A DNA stretch of 64,000 nucleotides from Hemileia vastatrix (lineage: Eukaryota; Basidiomycota; Pucciniomycetes; Pucciniales; Zaghouaniaceae): positions 14,461,212 to 14,525,211 of the forward strand of contig JASXTE010000008.1 in NCBI GenBank assembly GCA_030280995.1, read 5' to 3'. Made by a program: the position numbers and the translations under genes. Positions 23,178 through 34,639 of this stretch are shown here, piece by piece; within the stretch, counting starts at the first letter, position 1, and the number at the start of each line of letters is the position of its first letter. The notes below the pieces were generated by a model. That model searched no databases and was not told the origin of the DNA. It saw only the letters and a list, made by a program, of their open reading frames with translations.

Positions 23178-24500
23178 TCAAGTACTGAAACTTTCCCCTA
23201 TACACCCTTTAGAAACAAACTTTATCACTTCAAACTCCTCTTCATTTCCCACCTGGATTGGTGCTAGTGGCTCCTCTGGATGCTGTGTGATTGTACCTTC
23301 TTTACGCTTTGTTAAAAATGAAATGTTGAATACTGGATGTACTTGCCTCATTGATATTGTTGGTTCCAGCTCATAAGATGAGTCAGATACTTTGAATTTG
23401 CCTTTGAATGGCCCCACTTTATTGTGATCTAATTTATTGCTGGGGCACAATGTGGAAAGAAATGTAAGCTTAACCAAATCTTGTCACCTACTTTCAGTGG
23501 GCAATTCTGGCGCCTTCCTTGATTTTGATGATTCTTCATTGATTGTTGAGATAACTTGAGAGCCACTACTAGTTCTTGATGTATACTAAATATTCTTTGG
23601 ATCTGCTCTTCTACTTCTGGGACTTGTAAAGTGGATGGGGTACCAATTGAGAATGTTGGGTGATATTGATAGATAGCATAGAATGGTGACATGCCTGTTT
23701 CAGAATGTGCTTGTTTGTTGTATGAGAATTCAGCTAATGGGTACCCAATAATCTTGCTAATAGTTAATAAAGTGGTGCAAGTATTTTTCAATTGCCTTAT
23801 TTACTATTTCAGATTGACCATCAATTTACCAATTCCATGCTATTGATAAGATGGGTTTAATGTTAAGTTGGTCATAAATTGCTTTTAACAATTTAGAGTT
23901 AAAATTACTTGCCCTAACTGATACTATACTTTCAGGAAATACATGTAATTTCCTGACATGCGCCACCATTAAGTCTGCAATACCCTCTGATGTAAACTTG
24001 GTAGTGGTGGGAAAAAAGTGTGCTATCTTGGTGCAGCGGTCAACTACTGTGAGAATAGCATTCTTTCCTTGTGACTTGGGTAAATCCAGTATAAGATCAT
24101 AATAGATTTCCATCCATGGCTGCTTGGATATGCTTAACAGGGTTAGTGGCATGGTTTTTGGGCTAATCTTGTTCCTCTGGAAAGAATCCCATGCTGCTAC
24201 ATAGCACTGGACATATGCCTTCATAAACTTCCAGTAAAAGTTTTAATTCAAAAGCTCCACAGTATTCAGAGGTCCTGGGTGTCATGCCATTGGGGAATCA
24301 TACCTATATTTTTCCACCTTATTTTTGAGCTCTTCATCATTTGAAAGCACTATCCTCCCATTCAAATACAGAACTTCTCCTTCAGGGTGATACTCCTCCA
24401 ATCCATTCCTTACCAATACGTCTTTTGATAACAGTGCCTTCACCAGCTCCAGAACCCCCTCATCCTTTTTCTTCCCCTCCTTGCCCATTCCATCAAATCT
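23178..24500 (-). pseudogene. Gypsy E integrase, decayed
   Basis: Pieces: 24282-24488 (region before the integrase zinc-binding domain), 23826-24224 (core), 23429-23791 and 23178-23477 (C-terminal part). The core shows MEIYYDLILDLPKSQG with the first catalytic aspartate and VVDRCTKIAHFFP. The second site reads VSVRASNF, where family members have SDRxSxF, so that aspartate is valine. The glutamate segment survives as GQSEIVNKAIEKYL after a stop. C-terminal sequence includes FSYNKQAHSETGMSPF, LKVGDKIWLS and RQVHPVFNISFLTK. Confidence 0.8.
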
Positions 24501-26088
24501 TCATCTGAAAACTCCACCTCATCTAGGATTACCCCCTCTTTAAGGGTCCCCCTTTAATAACATAGCACCAACAGTATGTAGCAGGTCCAGTGCTGGGCGC
24601 AAGTTAGGATGTCATGATAGCGCATCAGGTTTTCCACTTTTCTTCCCTAGTCAGAATGTAACAACAAAATTAATGCTACTTAGAAGCTCTTCCCAGTGTG
24701 CTTGTTGGAGAGTCAACTTTTTAGTGTTCAGGAAGGCTCCTAATTTTTTATGATCTGTGTAGATAGTAACTTGTATTCTGTGAGGCCCTTCTTCTAAATA
24801 GTGGCTCCAGGTGGATACCACTTCAACTAGCGCAAATAAATACTTATCATATGTTTTATAGTTCGATTTTTTTCCTAGCAGTGTTCATGACAAATATGCT
24901 ACTGGGTGCAGGACATTTTCAGAATTGTATTGGTATAATACTGCACCTAGTGCAAAATCTGAGAAGTTGCATTCCAGAAAAAATGGCTTCAATAAGTCAG
25001 GGATTACAAGAATAGGGGCTGTCAATATTTTTACATTTCAGGTAGTCAAACACATTTTGTTGGCTACCTTTCCAGATAAATTTGACTTCCTTCTTTGTGA
25101 GGTTGTGCAATGGTTGGAAAATGTGGGAGTAATTTTCAATAAAATGGCAGTAAAAGCTTGCGAAGCCTTAAAATGACTGGAGCTCCTTTACTGATGTTGG
25201 TGTTGGACATTCTGTTACTTCCATTACTTTATCCTGGTCCATTTGCACCCTATTATTTTAAATGATCATACCCAGGTAGGGGATTTCACCTACTTAAAAG
25301 ATACATTTCTCTGTTTTTAACCATACTTGGGCCTCCCTCAAGCGCTGAAAAGTCTTTCACACATATCTGGTGATCCTCCATCAATCTTGAGTAAATCAGG
25401 ATGTCATCTATGTAAACCGCTACATCTATCCCTATTCTATCTCTGAAAATGCTATTGGTGAAGTGTTGAAAAGTTGAAGGCCCATTAAATGGGAAAAATG
25501 GCATTACCAACCATTCAAAATGACCAAATTTTGTGCAGAATTCAAGTTTCTGTTTATCTCCTTCTTTCACAAATATTTGTGGTAACTTGCCCTGAGATCT
25601 AGGGATGTGAAAATTTCTGCGCCATGCAGACTGTCAATCAACTCACTATTCAGTGGAAGGGGATATCTGTTTTTAACTGTCAGTGCATTTAATCTTCTGA
25701 AATCCATACATGGTCTCAGTGACCCATCCTTTTTACCTGCAAAGATCACAGGGGCTGCCCTGAGATATTTTGATTCTCTAATGAAACCATTCTTCAGATT
25801 TTCATCAATCATCTCTTTTAGTGCTTTTGACTCCAAGGTTGAAAATGGGATTATGCAGCTAAATTGAGGATTTGTGCCCGGCATCAGATCAATGGCAAAA
25901 TTGTATGGTAGATGAGGTGGTAGGGTCTTGACTGATCCCTCTCTAAACAGTGGTAAGAATTCCCAATAAGCTGCAGGGATCATTTCCTGAAGGCTTTTTG
26001 TTGACTTTAAGGACTGGACCCTGGCTTCAATCTTGGAAGATATGTTCCAAGCTGTTTCATTGCATTCCAGTTCCTCTTCTTCCTCCAA
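24500..26088 (-). pseudogene. Gypsy E reverse transcriptase and RNase H, decayed
   Basis: The open pieces 25567-26088 and 25286-25570 cover the RT fingers and palm: SLRPCMDFRRLNALTVKNRY, FTSLDLRASYHKYL, EWLVMPFFPFNGPSTFQHF and the active site VYIDDILIYS, which keeps both aspartates. A frame break separates them at 25567. RNase H lies at about 24560-25280 in broken minus frames; the plus-strand frame at 24925-25176 is its antisense shadow. Confidence 0.85.
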
Positions 26089-26199
26089 TTCCCCCTCAAA
26101 GTCCTGAAACTTAGCATCAAGAGAAAATGTCAGCTCTTGTGGAAAATATACTTATGATAATTAAACACCAGGAGACTTGCTGGGAGGGGCCCCTGACCC

Positions 26200-27930
26200 C
26201 TTCAAACGCCAGGGGACAAATCCTTTCTCTGCGCAATCCACCTTTCTATCTTCTTCCTTCCCTTTTCTTTGTTGAACCTTCTCCTCTTCTCAGTACACTT
26301 TACCCCTTTCTGCTCCTCTCCAGTGCTTCCTGTTAGCGCTCCATCCCCAGCCTGCTGATTAAAGTCAAGAGGAAGAATTAGTTCTGGTGGCAAGTCAACT
26401 GATGATAAAAAAAAATCAGAAGAATCTCTGGGATGGGTCCCTGACCCATGAGGGGGCCAATAATTTAGTGCTGGAATCTTGTTTCCTTTCTATCTGAACC
26501 TTCTTTTCATTCCAATAAACTTGCAGGTTATATCAGTGTATCCATGACATCCCCAGTACCATGTAGTACTGGCCTTTCAGGTTTGTTGCATATGCCCTGC
26601 ACTGACACTCCCTTCTGTCAGGCTAAAACCTACAAAAAACCTTTTCTCTTACTTCTCCTCCATCACCTGGGGATCCATCAAACATAATTAGATGCCTAGG
26701 GTTTTCCAATTTTTCTTTTTTCTTTTTATTTCTCTGTATAAACTTGTTAGAAGTAAAACAGTCTGTGGCCCCACAGTCCAGTAGGGCTTGTACATTTGTT
26801 GTGGGGTCAAGGGTGATGAAAGGCAAGTTTAATATGATGTGATATTCAGTTACTTTAAGTGGCTTACATGCTGATAATTCTTCTACCAAATCCCCTTCAT
26901 TCTTTCCCTCTAATCTGCTCAATGAGGGCACAACCTTCACTCCTGAGTTCTGTCTTCTACCTGTACCTTACTTACGCTACCCTCCACTTCACTAACCCTG
27001 ATCTTCTTCTTACACTCCCTTGCTAGATGAAAACAATTTCCACATTGGAGGAACAGACCTCTGCTCATATGCTTCTGGTATTCCTCATCAGATAGACTTT
27101 TATTCCCACTAGCCTGGCATTCATTGACTGCATCAATGTCCATGGTGTTTGGGTCCCTGGAACTGGTCCTGCTTGACGGGGCATAGTTTTGCCACTTCAA
27201 CCATTCATTTGCTGATGCGTGAACTTGTTTTCGATTTGGATGGCTAGTTTCATGAGCACTTGGAGGGAGGTTGGACAAGGGTGTTCCTGATTTTTTGTGA
27301 GAGCCCATTTTTAAAGGGAAACATGAGTGCTTTTTCTCCCCATATTGTAAAATATCTGGTGTGGCCCTGGAATTTGGACACATACTCAGCAACAGAGTGT
27401 TTCTGTTGTAACTGGTTGAGAGAATGCTCTGAGGTTATGGCCACATTGGAATCACCAAATGATAATTCAAATGCTTCAATGAGCTGATGGAAATCTGTTT
27501 CCAACTTGCCATTTCCAAAGAGTTCCTTTGTATATGGCCTTGCCCAGACTTCCACCTTGTCTGTGAGGTACAAGATTGTGAATCCAATTTTTGATTGCTC
27601 ATCTGGGAACTGATGGAAGTTGAGAAGGACATAAATATTTACCTGTGATGAATACTGATCCACCTGGGGACCTCACTCTCTATAAAAGATTTTCTGGGAC
27701 AGCAATCTTTGGGCCTTTAACAAGTGGTGCTGGTGCTGTGGGCGGCGCCTGTGCCTCAGCTTCAGCAGAGTCCAGTTCTTCTTCTGTGAGGCCATGGTAT
27801 GAGGGCCACTCTTCTGCTCGACATTCCATGAGTCTGGGGGGGTTTTTTTCAATCATGTCTTTTTCTCTTTCATTGCAGAGTGGATTACTGAATCAGGTTG
27901 ACCTGAGGGGTTAATTGTTCTTTGGTAGTG
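26200..27930 (-). pseudogene. Gypsy E gag and protease, decayed
   Basis: Gag begins with an acidic, alanine/proline-rich N-terminus around 27880-27700. Next comes the retrotransposon gag domain in 27250-27663 (YVLLNFHQFPDEQSKIGF, EYVSKFQGHTRYF). The piece 26937-27392 carries a knuckle FLQCGNCFHLAREC, where the first of the usual C-x2-C-x4-H-x4-C cysteines is phenylalanine. Protease is in 26623-26940, with LLDCGATDCF where D-S/T-G-A is expected. The spacer at 26200-26600 is in broken frames. The overlapping frame 27435-27632 is a shifted shadow. Confidence 0.75.
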
Positions 27931-28200
27931 CACCAATTAGGATTGGACAAAATTTTAAGACCTAAGAAGGCAGACTATCACTAGTGCTAACACTAGTCTA
28001 AGATATGACTGACTATTCTGGATACAGAAGTGAGACTAACTAAGAATGACTATGTTGGAACTTCCAACAGTGAGGGAAGAATGGACTGACTATGCCAATT
28101 GGAAGTGAGACTAGAGAGCAACTGGATTACTAAATAAGTTGTCTGATGAGGAGCGCTCCACAGTACTGGCCCCATATAACCCCCTTATGCAATATCCACT
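27931..28200 (-). other. Possible leader and LTR remnant of Gypsy E
   Basis: On the minus strand, TTGGTGCACTACC just upstream of gag (27927-27940) resembles a tRNA primer-binding site. Beyond it lie CACTAGTGCTAACACTAGTC and the palindrome TGTTGGAACTTCCAACA near 28051-28067, whose ends look like LTR termini. No second LTR copy exists in the window to confirm boundaries. Confidence 0.35.
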
Positions 28201-28205
28201 CTTTC

Positions 28206-28721
28206 ACCACTTTAAAATGCATAACTCCCATAGTGCTCCTCCTCCCCACATCTCAACCAATTCTTGATATAATGGTTCATAAGATAATCCCATTTCCATT
28301 GCTCTACCTCCATGGTTTTTGAGGTCTTTTGAGGCTGATGTAGATTTGGCTTCATAGGATGATGTTGACTTTGGCTTTTTTTAAAAGCTCTTGCATCTGA
28401 TCCCATAGAGTATCTACTCTGGCTTTGTATCTCAAATTTTCTGTTTTTATTTTGTTTATATGATTTGACAGGTTTTTTACCTGTTGTGACATAGGGATCT
28501 TTTTTATTTTTATATTTTTTAAAGGATTGACAAGACTTAGTTGAAGTTTGACCTCTCTATGAGTTATTGGGGGAGGAATTTTTATAACTTCTCCTGAAAT
28601 TTCTGTGTCCTGAAGAATTAGATGTTTTTCTGTCAGATGATGAATTTTTGTGAGTTAATTTTGAAGAACCTACAGATTCAACATCAACATCCACCTCAAT
28701 TTCATCTACATGAGGACTATC
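28206..28721 (-). pseudogene. Fragment F: Gypsy ORF1 N-terminal remnant
   Basis: Minus-strand translation shows HVDEIEVDVDVESVGSSKLT, then broken lysine-rich sequence, then MEVEQWKWDYLMNHY, the conserved ORF1 words of copies B and C. The ORF1 start abuts the LTR beginning at 28722 directly, whereas in B and C about 670 bp of leader lies between. The fragment therefore belongs to a deleted or recombined element rather than to D, whose 3' side joins the same LTR from the right. Confidence 0.7.
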
Positions 28722-29063
28722 TGTCAGCTGGTCATCAAGAAGAAGGAGAAGAGGAAAAAGAAATACTACAACAACAATAATTTGACAATTTGAATTTGGG
28801 GAGTCGCAAAACTTATAACAAGCTATTTTAGGGGGTGATATATGGTAAGTCTTTTATTCACTCTGCTTAATTAGCAATTACTAATACTAAAAGACTCTTA
28901 AAGCAACCTTTTTATTCATATTTGTTCTAGATTTTCAAGGCAAGAAAGTGCCATAATAAAAGCTCTAGTAAATATAACATTATATATTAATAATAATATT
29001 AAAAATAAAAATAAAAATAAAGAAAGTAATTATACATGAGGTTACAGGGGGTTACCTAAGGCC

Positions 29064-29071
29064 TTTATATA
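29064..29071 (-). promoter_or_regulatory. LTR TATA box, D left LTR
   Basis: Minus-strand TATATAAA within GCCTATATAAAGGCC. The same position holds TATAAAA in the B and C LTRs. Transcription would run leftwards into the element in the right-hand copy. Confidence 0.6.
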
Positions 29072-30011
29072 GGCAAGAGGTCCTCTGAAGCGCCACATTA
29101 ATGTATATACAAAGTAAGATAAAATAAAAACAAAATGTAACTAATTTTGAGCAAGTGTAAGGGGAAGCCAATGATACAATTAACTAAGATACATGAGTAA
29201 GAGCCCAAAATCCATTAATTGAATCCTAACTAGTTACAATAAAATTAGTGAGTAATTAAATTAGTTTGAGACAAATAAAAACAACTAATTTAATTTAAAA
29301 CATGTTTTATACTTTTTTTAATTAATAACCAATTTAAGTGAAACATAAAAATAAACTATTTTAACACATAAAAATAGTAAAATTAATTTATTTAGTGTAA
29401 AAGATGAATAATCAATTAATTTAAACTTTTTTATTAGTGTAACAATTACTTTAAGTAAAAAAAGAAATTATTTTAATAAAATTACTAATTTTTTGAGTAA
29501 AACATTAATAATTTATTTAATAAAGAGTTTTAACTTGTTTAATACTTTGGTGACACAATTATAAGTCAAAAAAGCTCCCAACATTTATGCTTAATAAGAT
29601 ATGAAAGGTTTTATTTTATATATAAATTTAATTACATTATAAGACAATTTTACATCTATAATTATAATATATGTTTTTAATTAATTAATTATTAATTCAT
29701 AATTTTTAGGGGGTATAAATGTTGAACAATCTGCAATTTAATTAATTGTGGATAAAAATCATTATACCCCAATTATCTTCTGCAATTATTTTTGCTAATA
29801 ATTGGGTTATTAGACATTTTACATGTCAATGTTCACCTCTATCTGACATTTTTATCCTCAATTTTTCATAACCACATCTTGGACAACATTCTGGATGTGC
29901 CAGCCTCCCTACATTTCTGTGCCCTCCCATCTTGTCTATTCATTTCAATTCAAAACCCCTCCCCATCTCATCTGTTTTTCTCTTCTCCTTTTTGTCTTCA
30001 AATATCTCAAC

Positions 30012-31340
30012 ATGTCCTGTAATCATAGATCTTCTCAAAGGAAGCCTTTCCTCCGTTGTTCTTCAAATCCCATCACTCCCTCTCTCCCCTGCTCAGCCAG
30101 GAAATCAAAGACTGTTCAACTAAAAGAATATGATCATATCATACTTATCAACTGGCTGAAAATAAAAACTAATTATGATTCTTGTTTTGGTACTGAGAAT
30201 GCAACTAACGTAGGATGGCCCCCTTCATCAAAAGTCAATGGCTATCTTCTAATGTCCAATGAATTACAAAATAAGACAAAGGGAAAGGTTGATCTTTTGC
30301 CTAAATAGATGTCTGAATGTTTCAAACATTACCTAGTCAAATACAAGAAGGCAAAGACTCTTTCATTTTCTACTGGTTTTGGTATTACCAACATCAATAT
30401 CAGTAAGGGCATAAAATCCATAGATGATAAACTTAAATCTCTATGTCAATACTTTAAAGAGATGGATGCTATTTTTGTAGAGCTATCTGATGTTAATCCT
30501 GGAAAAATGTTGGATTGTCAAGATGCTATCTCCAAAAATGATTTTGAAAGAAATATTTTCCCATTCTCTTCCTCCACTCAAGTCTCCCCTGTTCTGAATT
30601 CAACGAATCTAGATAGTTTTCCAATAGATCCTTATGGTGATATAAACCAGTTTGATCCCACTCCAGTAAGTTTTTATTTCTTTTCTAGTTTTTTTATTTT
30701 TTTATTTCTAAAAAGGCTAATGAACAAACCCAGGATCCTCAAGCAAGTGAGTCTGAAGCTAGCATCAATGATGAAGAGGAAAATGTTACCTCCAAAAAAA
30801 AGCAAAGACCATCAACTACTTTGTATTTCAAAAGTCATAGAAAGTGAAACAGAGATGGTTTTTCACAAACCCCTTTTTCTTCCATTGATGATTTTCTGGA
30901 GAAACATGAATATGGTAAGTGATGGCATACCTCTTAATAGTTTAGGGAGCTTTTCTTTTCTTTTTTTAATATTCCTTTTTGCTCTAGGTAAAGTTGAAGT
31001 TTCAAGAGATACTCTCAACTTTCAAAAGAAACAATAAAAGCTCTCTTTATGAAGGGATGATAGGGCACAAGACTTGGAGGAGAAGAAATTTGAGATAAAG
31101 AAAGAGAAGAAGGCTCTTGAGTACAGTTTCCCATTGGATCAAATGAAACTCAATTATCAACTTAAAGATGGTTCAAAAATAAAAGATTTCTTGAGAGAAT
31201 GTGTTAAAGCTAATAAATCTAATGAGGAAATTGAAGGCTTAATGAAAATTTTTGATAACTATTTTTTTTTATTTTGTTTACAAGTTTTCTTGATAGAATG
31301 CATTAAAGCTAATCATAAATCCTTGGAACACACTCCTCAC
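30012..31340 (+). pseudogene. Myb-like accessory protein gene of H3
   Basis: Start MSCNHRSSQRKPFLRCSS, then INWLKIKTNYDSCFGTEN, VNGYLLMSNELQNKTKG, a TAG stop at 30306-30308, and FKHYLVKYKKAK, STGFGI and LCQYFKEMDAIF. The acidic serine-rich linker follows to about 30660. Probable introns lie at about 30666-30718 (before GCTAATGAACAAACC, the exon start also used in H4) and 30914-30988. The tail has DLEEKKFEIKKEKKALEY and FLRECVKANKSNEEIE. A second partial copy of the last words (FLIECIKANHK) follows, suggesting a small duplication at the 3' end. Confidence 0.7.
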
Positions 31341-31559
31341 TGAGATTTGAAACATTTTATTAAAAATTTTAGATTATTTGTTTGTTTGGTTAAATTAATT
31401 TTGTATCATTTCTTTTTGGTGATAATTTCATATGTGCTGACTTTTTAAAGGTCTTGATTCTTGATGATTTTTTTTTAAAAAAAATTTAAAAATTCAACAT
31501 TTTTTCTTTACATTCAAATCATTAAATTTACTTTTTAAATTCAGCTAAGTCAACAAAAA

Positions 31560-31720
31560 TCTATATCTGTTTTAAACAATTGGAAATACCCTCCCCTGCA
31601 TTTTATTGAAGCAATGGGCAGGTATCACCAAAATTTTTCTAAGTCATCAATTTCACATGTCAGATTTGAAAATTTGGCAATACCCTCCTCTGCATTTTAT
31701 TGAAGTAAGGGATGTAAATC
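31560..31720 (-). repeat. 93-bp-type tandem repeat, H3 copy
   Basis: Two units in inverted orientation relative to H2: ATACCCTCCCCTGCATTTTA and a TTGAAGxAAxGG word repeat near 31588 and 31681. It lies between the convergent 3' ends of the Myb-like (+) and Tet-like (-) genes. Confidence 0.7.
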
Positions 31721-32014
31721 ATCAAAATTTAATATAATTGAATAAATTAATAAATAAAAAAATAAGATATCTCAAATTTACTAGTTCTTAAGTAATGACA
31801 ATTCCTCAAGCCAAAATGCAGATAAAATCTAGAAACTAAGTTTGGGACTTTCCACAGGTATAGGCAAGATGAGACCAATGAAAAAAATTTATGTTATCAT
31901 GATTCCCATTTATACAACATATGGTTGTTGGTCCATTACCTTAGTTTAGTAAATTGAAATATAAGATTTATTTATTAAAAATTTATGAAAAATAAAAAAT
32001 ATTTGATGACTTTA

Positions 32015-32420
32015 CTAATCCTCATACACTTTAGATCTACATAATGTTTTTTTATATCTGTTAAATTTACCTTCATTTTTTACCTTGTTGATTTGGTGGA
32101 TTAATTTTTGACTTATTTTAAAAGAACATCTGAAATGTGTGAACTCTTGACAAGATTCCAAGCCAGGTGAAGCTTTGGCTGTTTGGTGATGATCCTGAGA
32201 AGAGTTCCAAATAGTTTTGATGATTCCAGTTCCCAATCCAAAATTGATTATATAGTTGTGATCCAGAAAGTATTACCCATGACGTTTTATTTTAGCTGGG
32301 GAAGGAATAGCTTGTCCAGTAATGGAATTAATATAAGAGAAAATCCCCAAGTAAGACTATTGGTGTCATTTTTATTGGTATAAATCTTGTTATGAAAACC
32401 AGAATGTAATTTTTTCAAGT
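32015..32420 (-). pseudogene. Tet-like oxygenase remnant of H3
   Basis: The C-terminal half survives: SGFHNKIYTNKND, a disrupted middle, GTGIIKTIWNSS, DHHQTAKASPGLES and FRCSFKISQKLI. The iron-binding pair HxD seen in H2 and H4 reads Y-T-N here. Both changes are of C-to-T type (CAT to TAT, and GAT to AAT from the other strand). Upstream exons are missing. Inactive as an oxygenase. Confidence 0.75.
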
Positions 32421-32429
32421 CATTGGTCA

Positions 32430-32900
32430 AGAAATAAATGAGTGATTCTAAGCTTTTGGAGATAAAATCCTAGATAATCATCAGATAAGATTTTGAGAAG
32501 CCTTATTCTCTAATTATGCAATATAAAAACACAAAATAAATTATGTGATATTTGGAAAAAGAGGCTCAACTTTTAAAGTCAATATCTCAGCTACAAGTAA
32601 ACCAAATTAGAATATGTTTATGGAAAATGAATGATAGGATTCAGGAGAATTTTCAGCTAAAGTACATGTGATTTAAATAAACATAACCATAGTTTGTTAC
32701 ATAAAAACATGAAATAAAAAAATTTAAATTTGGAAAAAAAGGCTCAACTTTAACAGTCAATATCTTAGCAACCACTGAACCAAAGTTAAATCTGTTTGTG
32801 GGAAATAAAAGGTAGCCTACAGAAGAATTTTCAGTTAAAAGTCATTAGATTTGAATAAAACTAACCCTGGTTCCAAGTCTGATTTTAAAAATTTTACAAA
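32430..32900 (-). repeat. Long-unit tandem repeat, H3 copy
   Basis: Inverted relative to the H1 repeat. Anchor GGAAAAAxAGGCTCAACTTT lies near 32553 and 32733, about 180 bp apart. The flanking words (AATATCTxAGC, AACCxAA, GGATTTGAATAAA-like) also match. Same position in the element as in H1: between Tet-like and transposase genes. Confidence 0.65.
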
Positions 32901-33379
32901 AACTTGAAAAGTGGTAATTGAGATGAGAACAAGAGGAGTTTAATAAGTTCACTGTTATCCAGATAAGAGTTATACATATATTTAAGTATGAAATTTTCAT
33001 AGAAGAAATGAGATATCATATAAACATGAAAATTAGGAAAAATAGAGTGAGAAAGATTGATGTTGGAATTTGGGAGAAATTGAATATGGAGTAAGTGAAA
33101 TGCATAAAGAATGTGCAATGTATGTGATTTAAAGACATGGAGCCAAAAAAAAGTTAAATAGGGAAAGGGGGATAATGACCATTCCCACAAGGGATAAAGA
33201 GTAGGGTGATGGAGTGAAAAAAGAAAGTAAAGAAGGAGTGAAAAAAGTTACTTTTACCATTGAAATCAAAAATAACCACTTACAAAAAAATTTAGATACA
33301 AAAAATAAAAAAAAATAAAAAAATAAACAAGAAAAAATTATAATTAGCAATCAAAAAATCAATAAAATGAATAAAATGA

Positions 33380-33890
33380 CTTACCTGGAGAGATGAGATG
33401 TGAAATGAAATGAAACCAAATTGTTTGAGGGATGTTGAAGGAGAAGAGGAAAAGGATATGAGGGATGAATTAAAAAAAGAAACAGTGAAAAATTATGCAA
33501 TTGCAGAAAATATGTGATTTCATGTTGAGCTGGTGAATGAAAACAAATGAGACATTCAGCATAAATTAAAAATAAAAATGAATATGCAAAAAACAAAAAA
33601 CAAAAACCCCAAACCAAGTGAATAAAGCACAGAAGTTGAACATTTGGAGAGTATGAAAAATAATTAAAAGGGTTTTGTTTCAAAATGTTGGAGGGTGGTT
33701 GGCATAATGAAAGAGTGTATGCTGGTGGAAAGAATGTTTTGTGATTTAAGGGAGGGGAGAGCTGGTGCAGGTCTGGAATCCTCTTCTTCATTAAGATCAT
33801 TGAAAAGATATATAAGCTAAAGGGTCTTGCAACCCAGATTCAGAGTCAGAGTTAGTGGCTAAAACTAAAGTGATAGCATTCATAGCTATG
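33380..33890 (-). pseudogene. H3 transposase start and downstream remnant
   Basis: The minus strand near 33880-33800 encodes ATNSDSESGLQD, resembling the acidic DSDSNSDSD head of the H2 transposase, and then a basic MKKRIPDLHQ stretch. The sequence down to 33380 matches the region after the H2 transposase, ending CATCTCTCCAGGTAAGT, also present at 11480 and 18610. All catalytic exons are deleted. Confidence 0.55.
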
Positions 33891-34018
33891 TGAAATTGCT
33901 TCCTAGTAGAGAGGTGCTTCATTATTGTTAGTAGAAAAGGTTTTTGGTAGAAGGTTTAGGTGATGAGTGGGAAGTGGGAATTCACCACCAAATGAGCAGA
34001 TGGGGTGTGAAGATAGAA

Positions 34019-34146
34019 AAAAAAATTTTATGTGTTCACCAAAAAAATTAAGTATCATATAGTGAAGAGACACATAAAGATGAGAAAAAATGTTATGTGT
34101 TTGCCACCAAAATTAAGTATCATAAAGTGATGAGATACATAAGGAT
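34019..34146. repeat. 63-bp tandem duplication near the H3 end
   Basis: Two units share AAAAAxxTTATGTGTT, CACCAAAATTAAGTATCATA and ACATAAxGATG. Located in the subterminal region of H3; not seen in H4. Confidence 0.6.
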
Positions 34147-34639
34147 GGCATCCGCCATAATATGTCATGCGACTTGCTTACAAATTAATTATGGATGTGA
34201 TGAGTTTGGGATCAGGAATTAGGAATGTAAATTGGGGTATAAGAGGCAGGGTAATGCATTATTGTGGATTCCTTATCCACAATTAATAATTTGTGATCCC
34301 AGGAAAAAAAATTCCCAATCCCTAATTGCGGATCCCTGAACATTCATACCCCCTATTAAATACATAAAAATGTGCCATAATTTATAGAATTTAACATATA
34401 TTATGCTTAATCTAAATGTATAAATAATTTATATAATAATAAAATTAATATAACACTTATTTTACTTATATTCAATAAGATACTTGTATTATTTTATCAT
34501 GAAATATAATATCAATTTGTATACATAAAATGCATAATTTTAGGCCCTCTTTCAGGTCCAATAAATTAACATAAAAATTACTGGGCTCCTGCTACCACCT
34601 GGCTGACACTCCTTCACTCTAAAAAAATAATAAAAAAAT

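Larger units (their letters stand above)
23175..28200 (-). mobile_element. Ty3/Gypsy element E, truncated by H2
   Basis: A minus-strand retrotransposon of a lineage distinct from A to D. Gag begins near 27880, followed by zinc knuckle, protease, reverse transcriptase, RNase H and integrase, reaching the H2 insertion at 23171. The integrase C-terminus and 3' LTR are not visible past that point, and 16143-16807 does not clearly supply them. The right boundary is vague: possible primer site and LTR sequence lie at 27931-28200, then the unrelated fragment F. Confidence 0.8.
29708..34354 (-). mobile_element. Harbinger-like element H3
   Basis: Inserted in D's LTR. Ends AGGGGGTATAAATGTT at the left and, inverted, AGGGGGTATGAATGTTCAGG at the right. 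Flanks are TTT (29705-29707) and ATT (34355-34357), a one-mismatch 3-bp duplication. LTR B shows the matching empty site TTTATTAAATAC. Contents on the plus strand: Myb-like (+), 93-bp-type repeat, Tet-like (-), 180-bp repeat and transposase start (-). The order is that of H1/H2 in reverse orientation. The TIR family is shared with H4. Confidence 0.85.
28722..34608 (-). repeat. Left (3') LTR of D, split by H3
   Basis: Begins TGTCAGCTGGTCATC and ends CTGGCTGACA. Without H3 and its duplicated target it is about 1237 bp. It matches D's right LTR (for example CTTATAACAAGCTATTTTAG and GGGGGTGATATATGG). The inner flank CTCCTTCACTCTAAAA reads on the minus strand as a purine-rich tract GAGTGAAGGAG next to the LTR, as expected for a polypurine tract. 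Confidence 0.8.

Noticed and set aside
26127..26393. Short ORFs on both strands
   Set aside because: Fall in the broken spacer between protease and RT of Gypsy E; no domain and no conservation seen.
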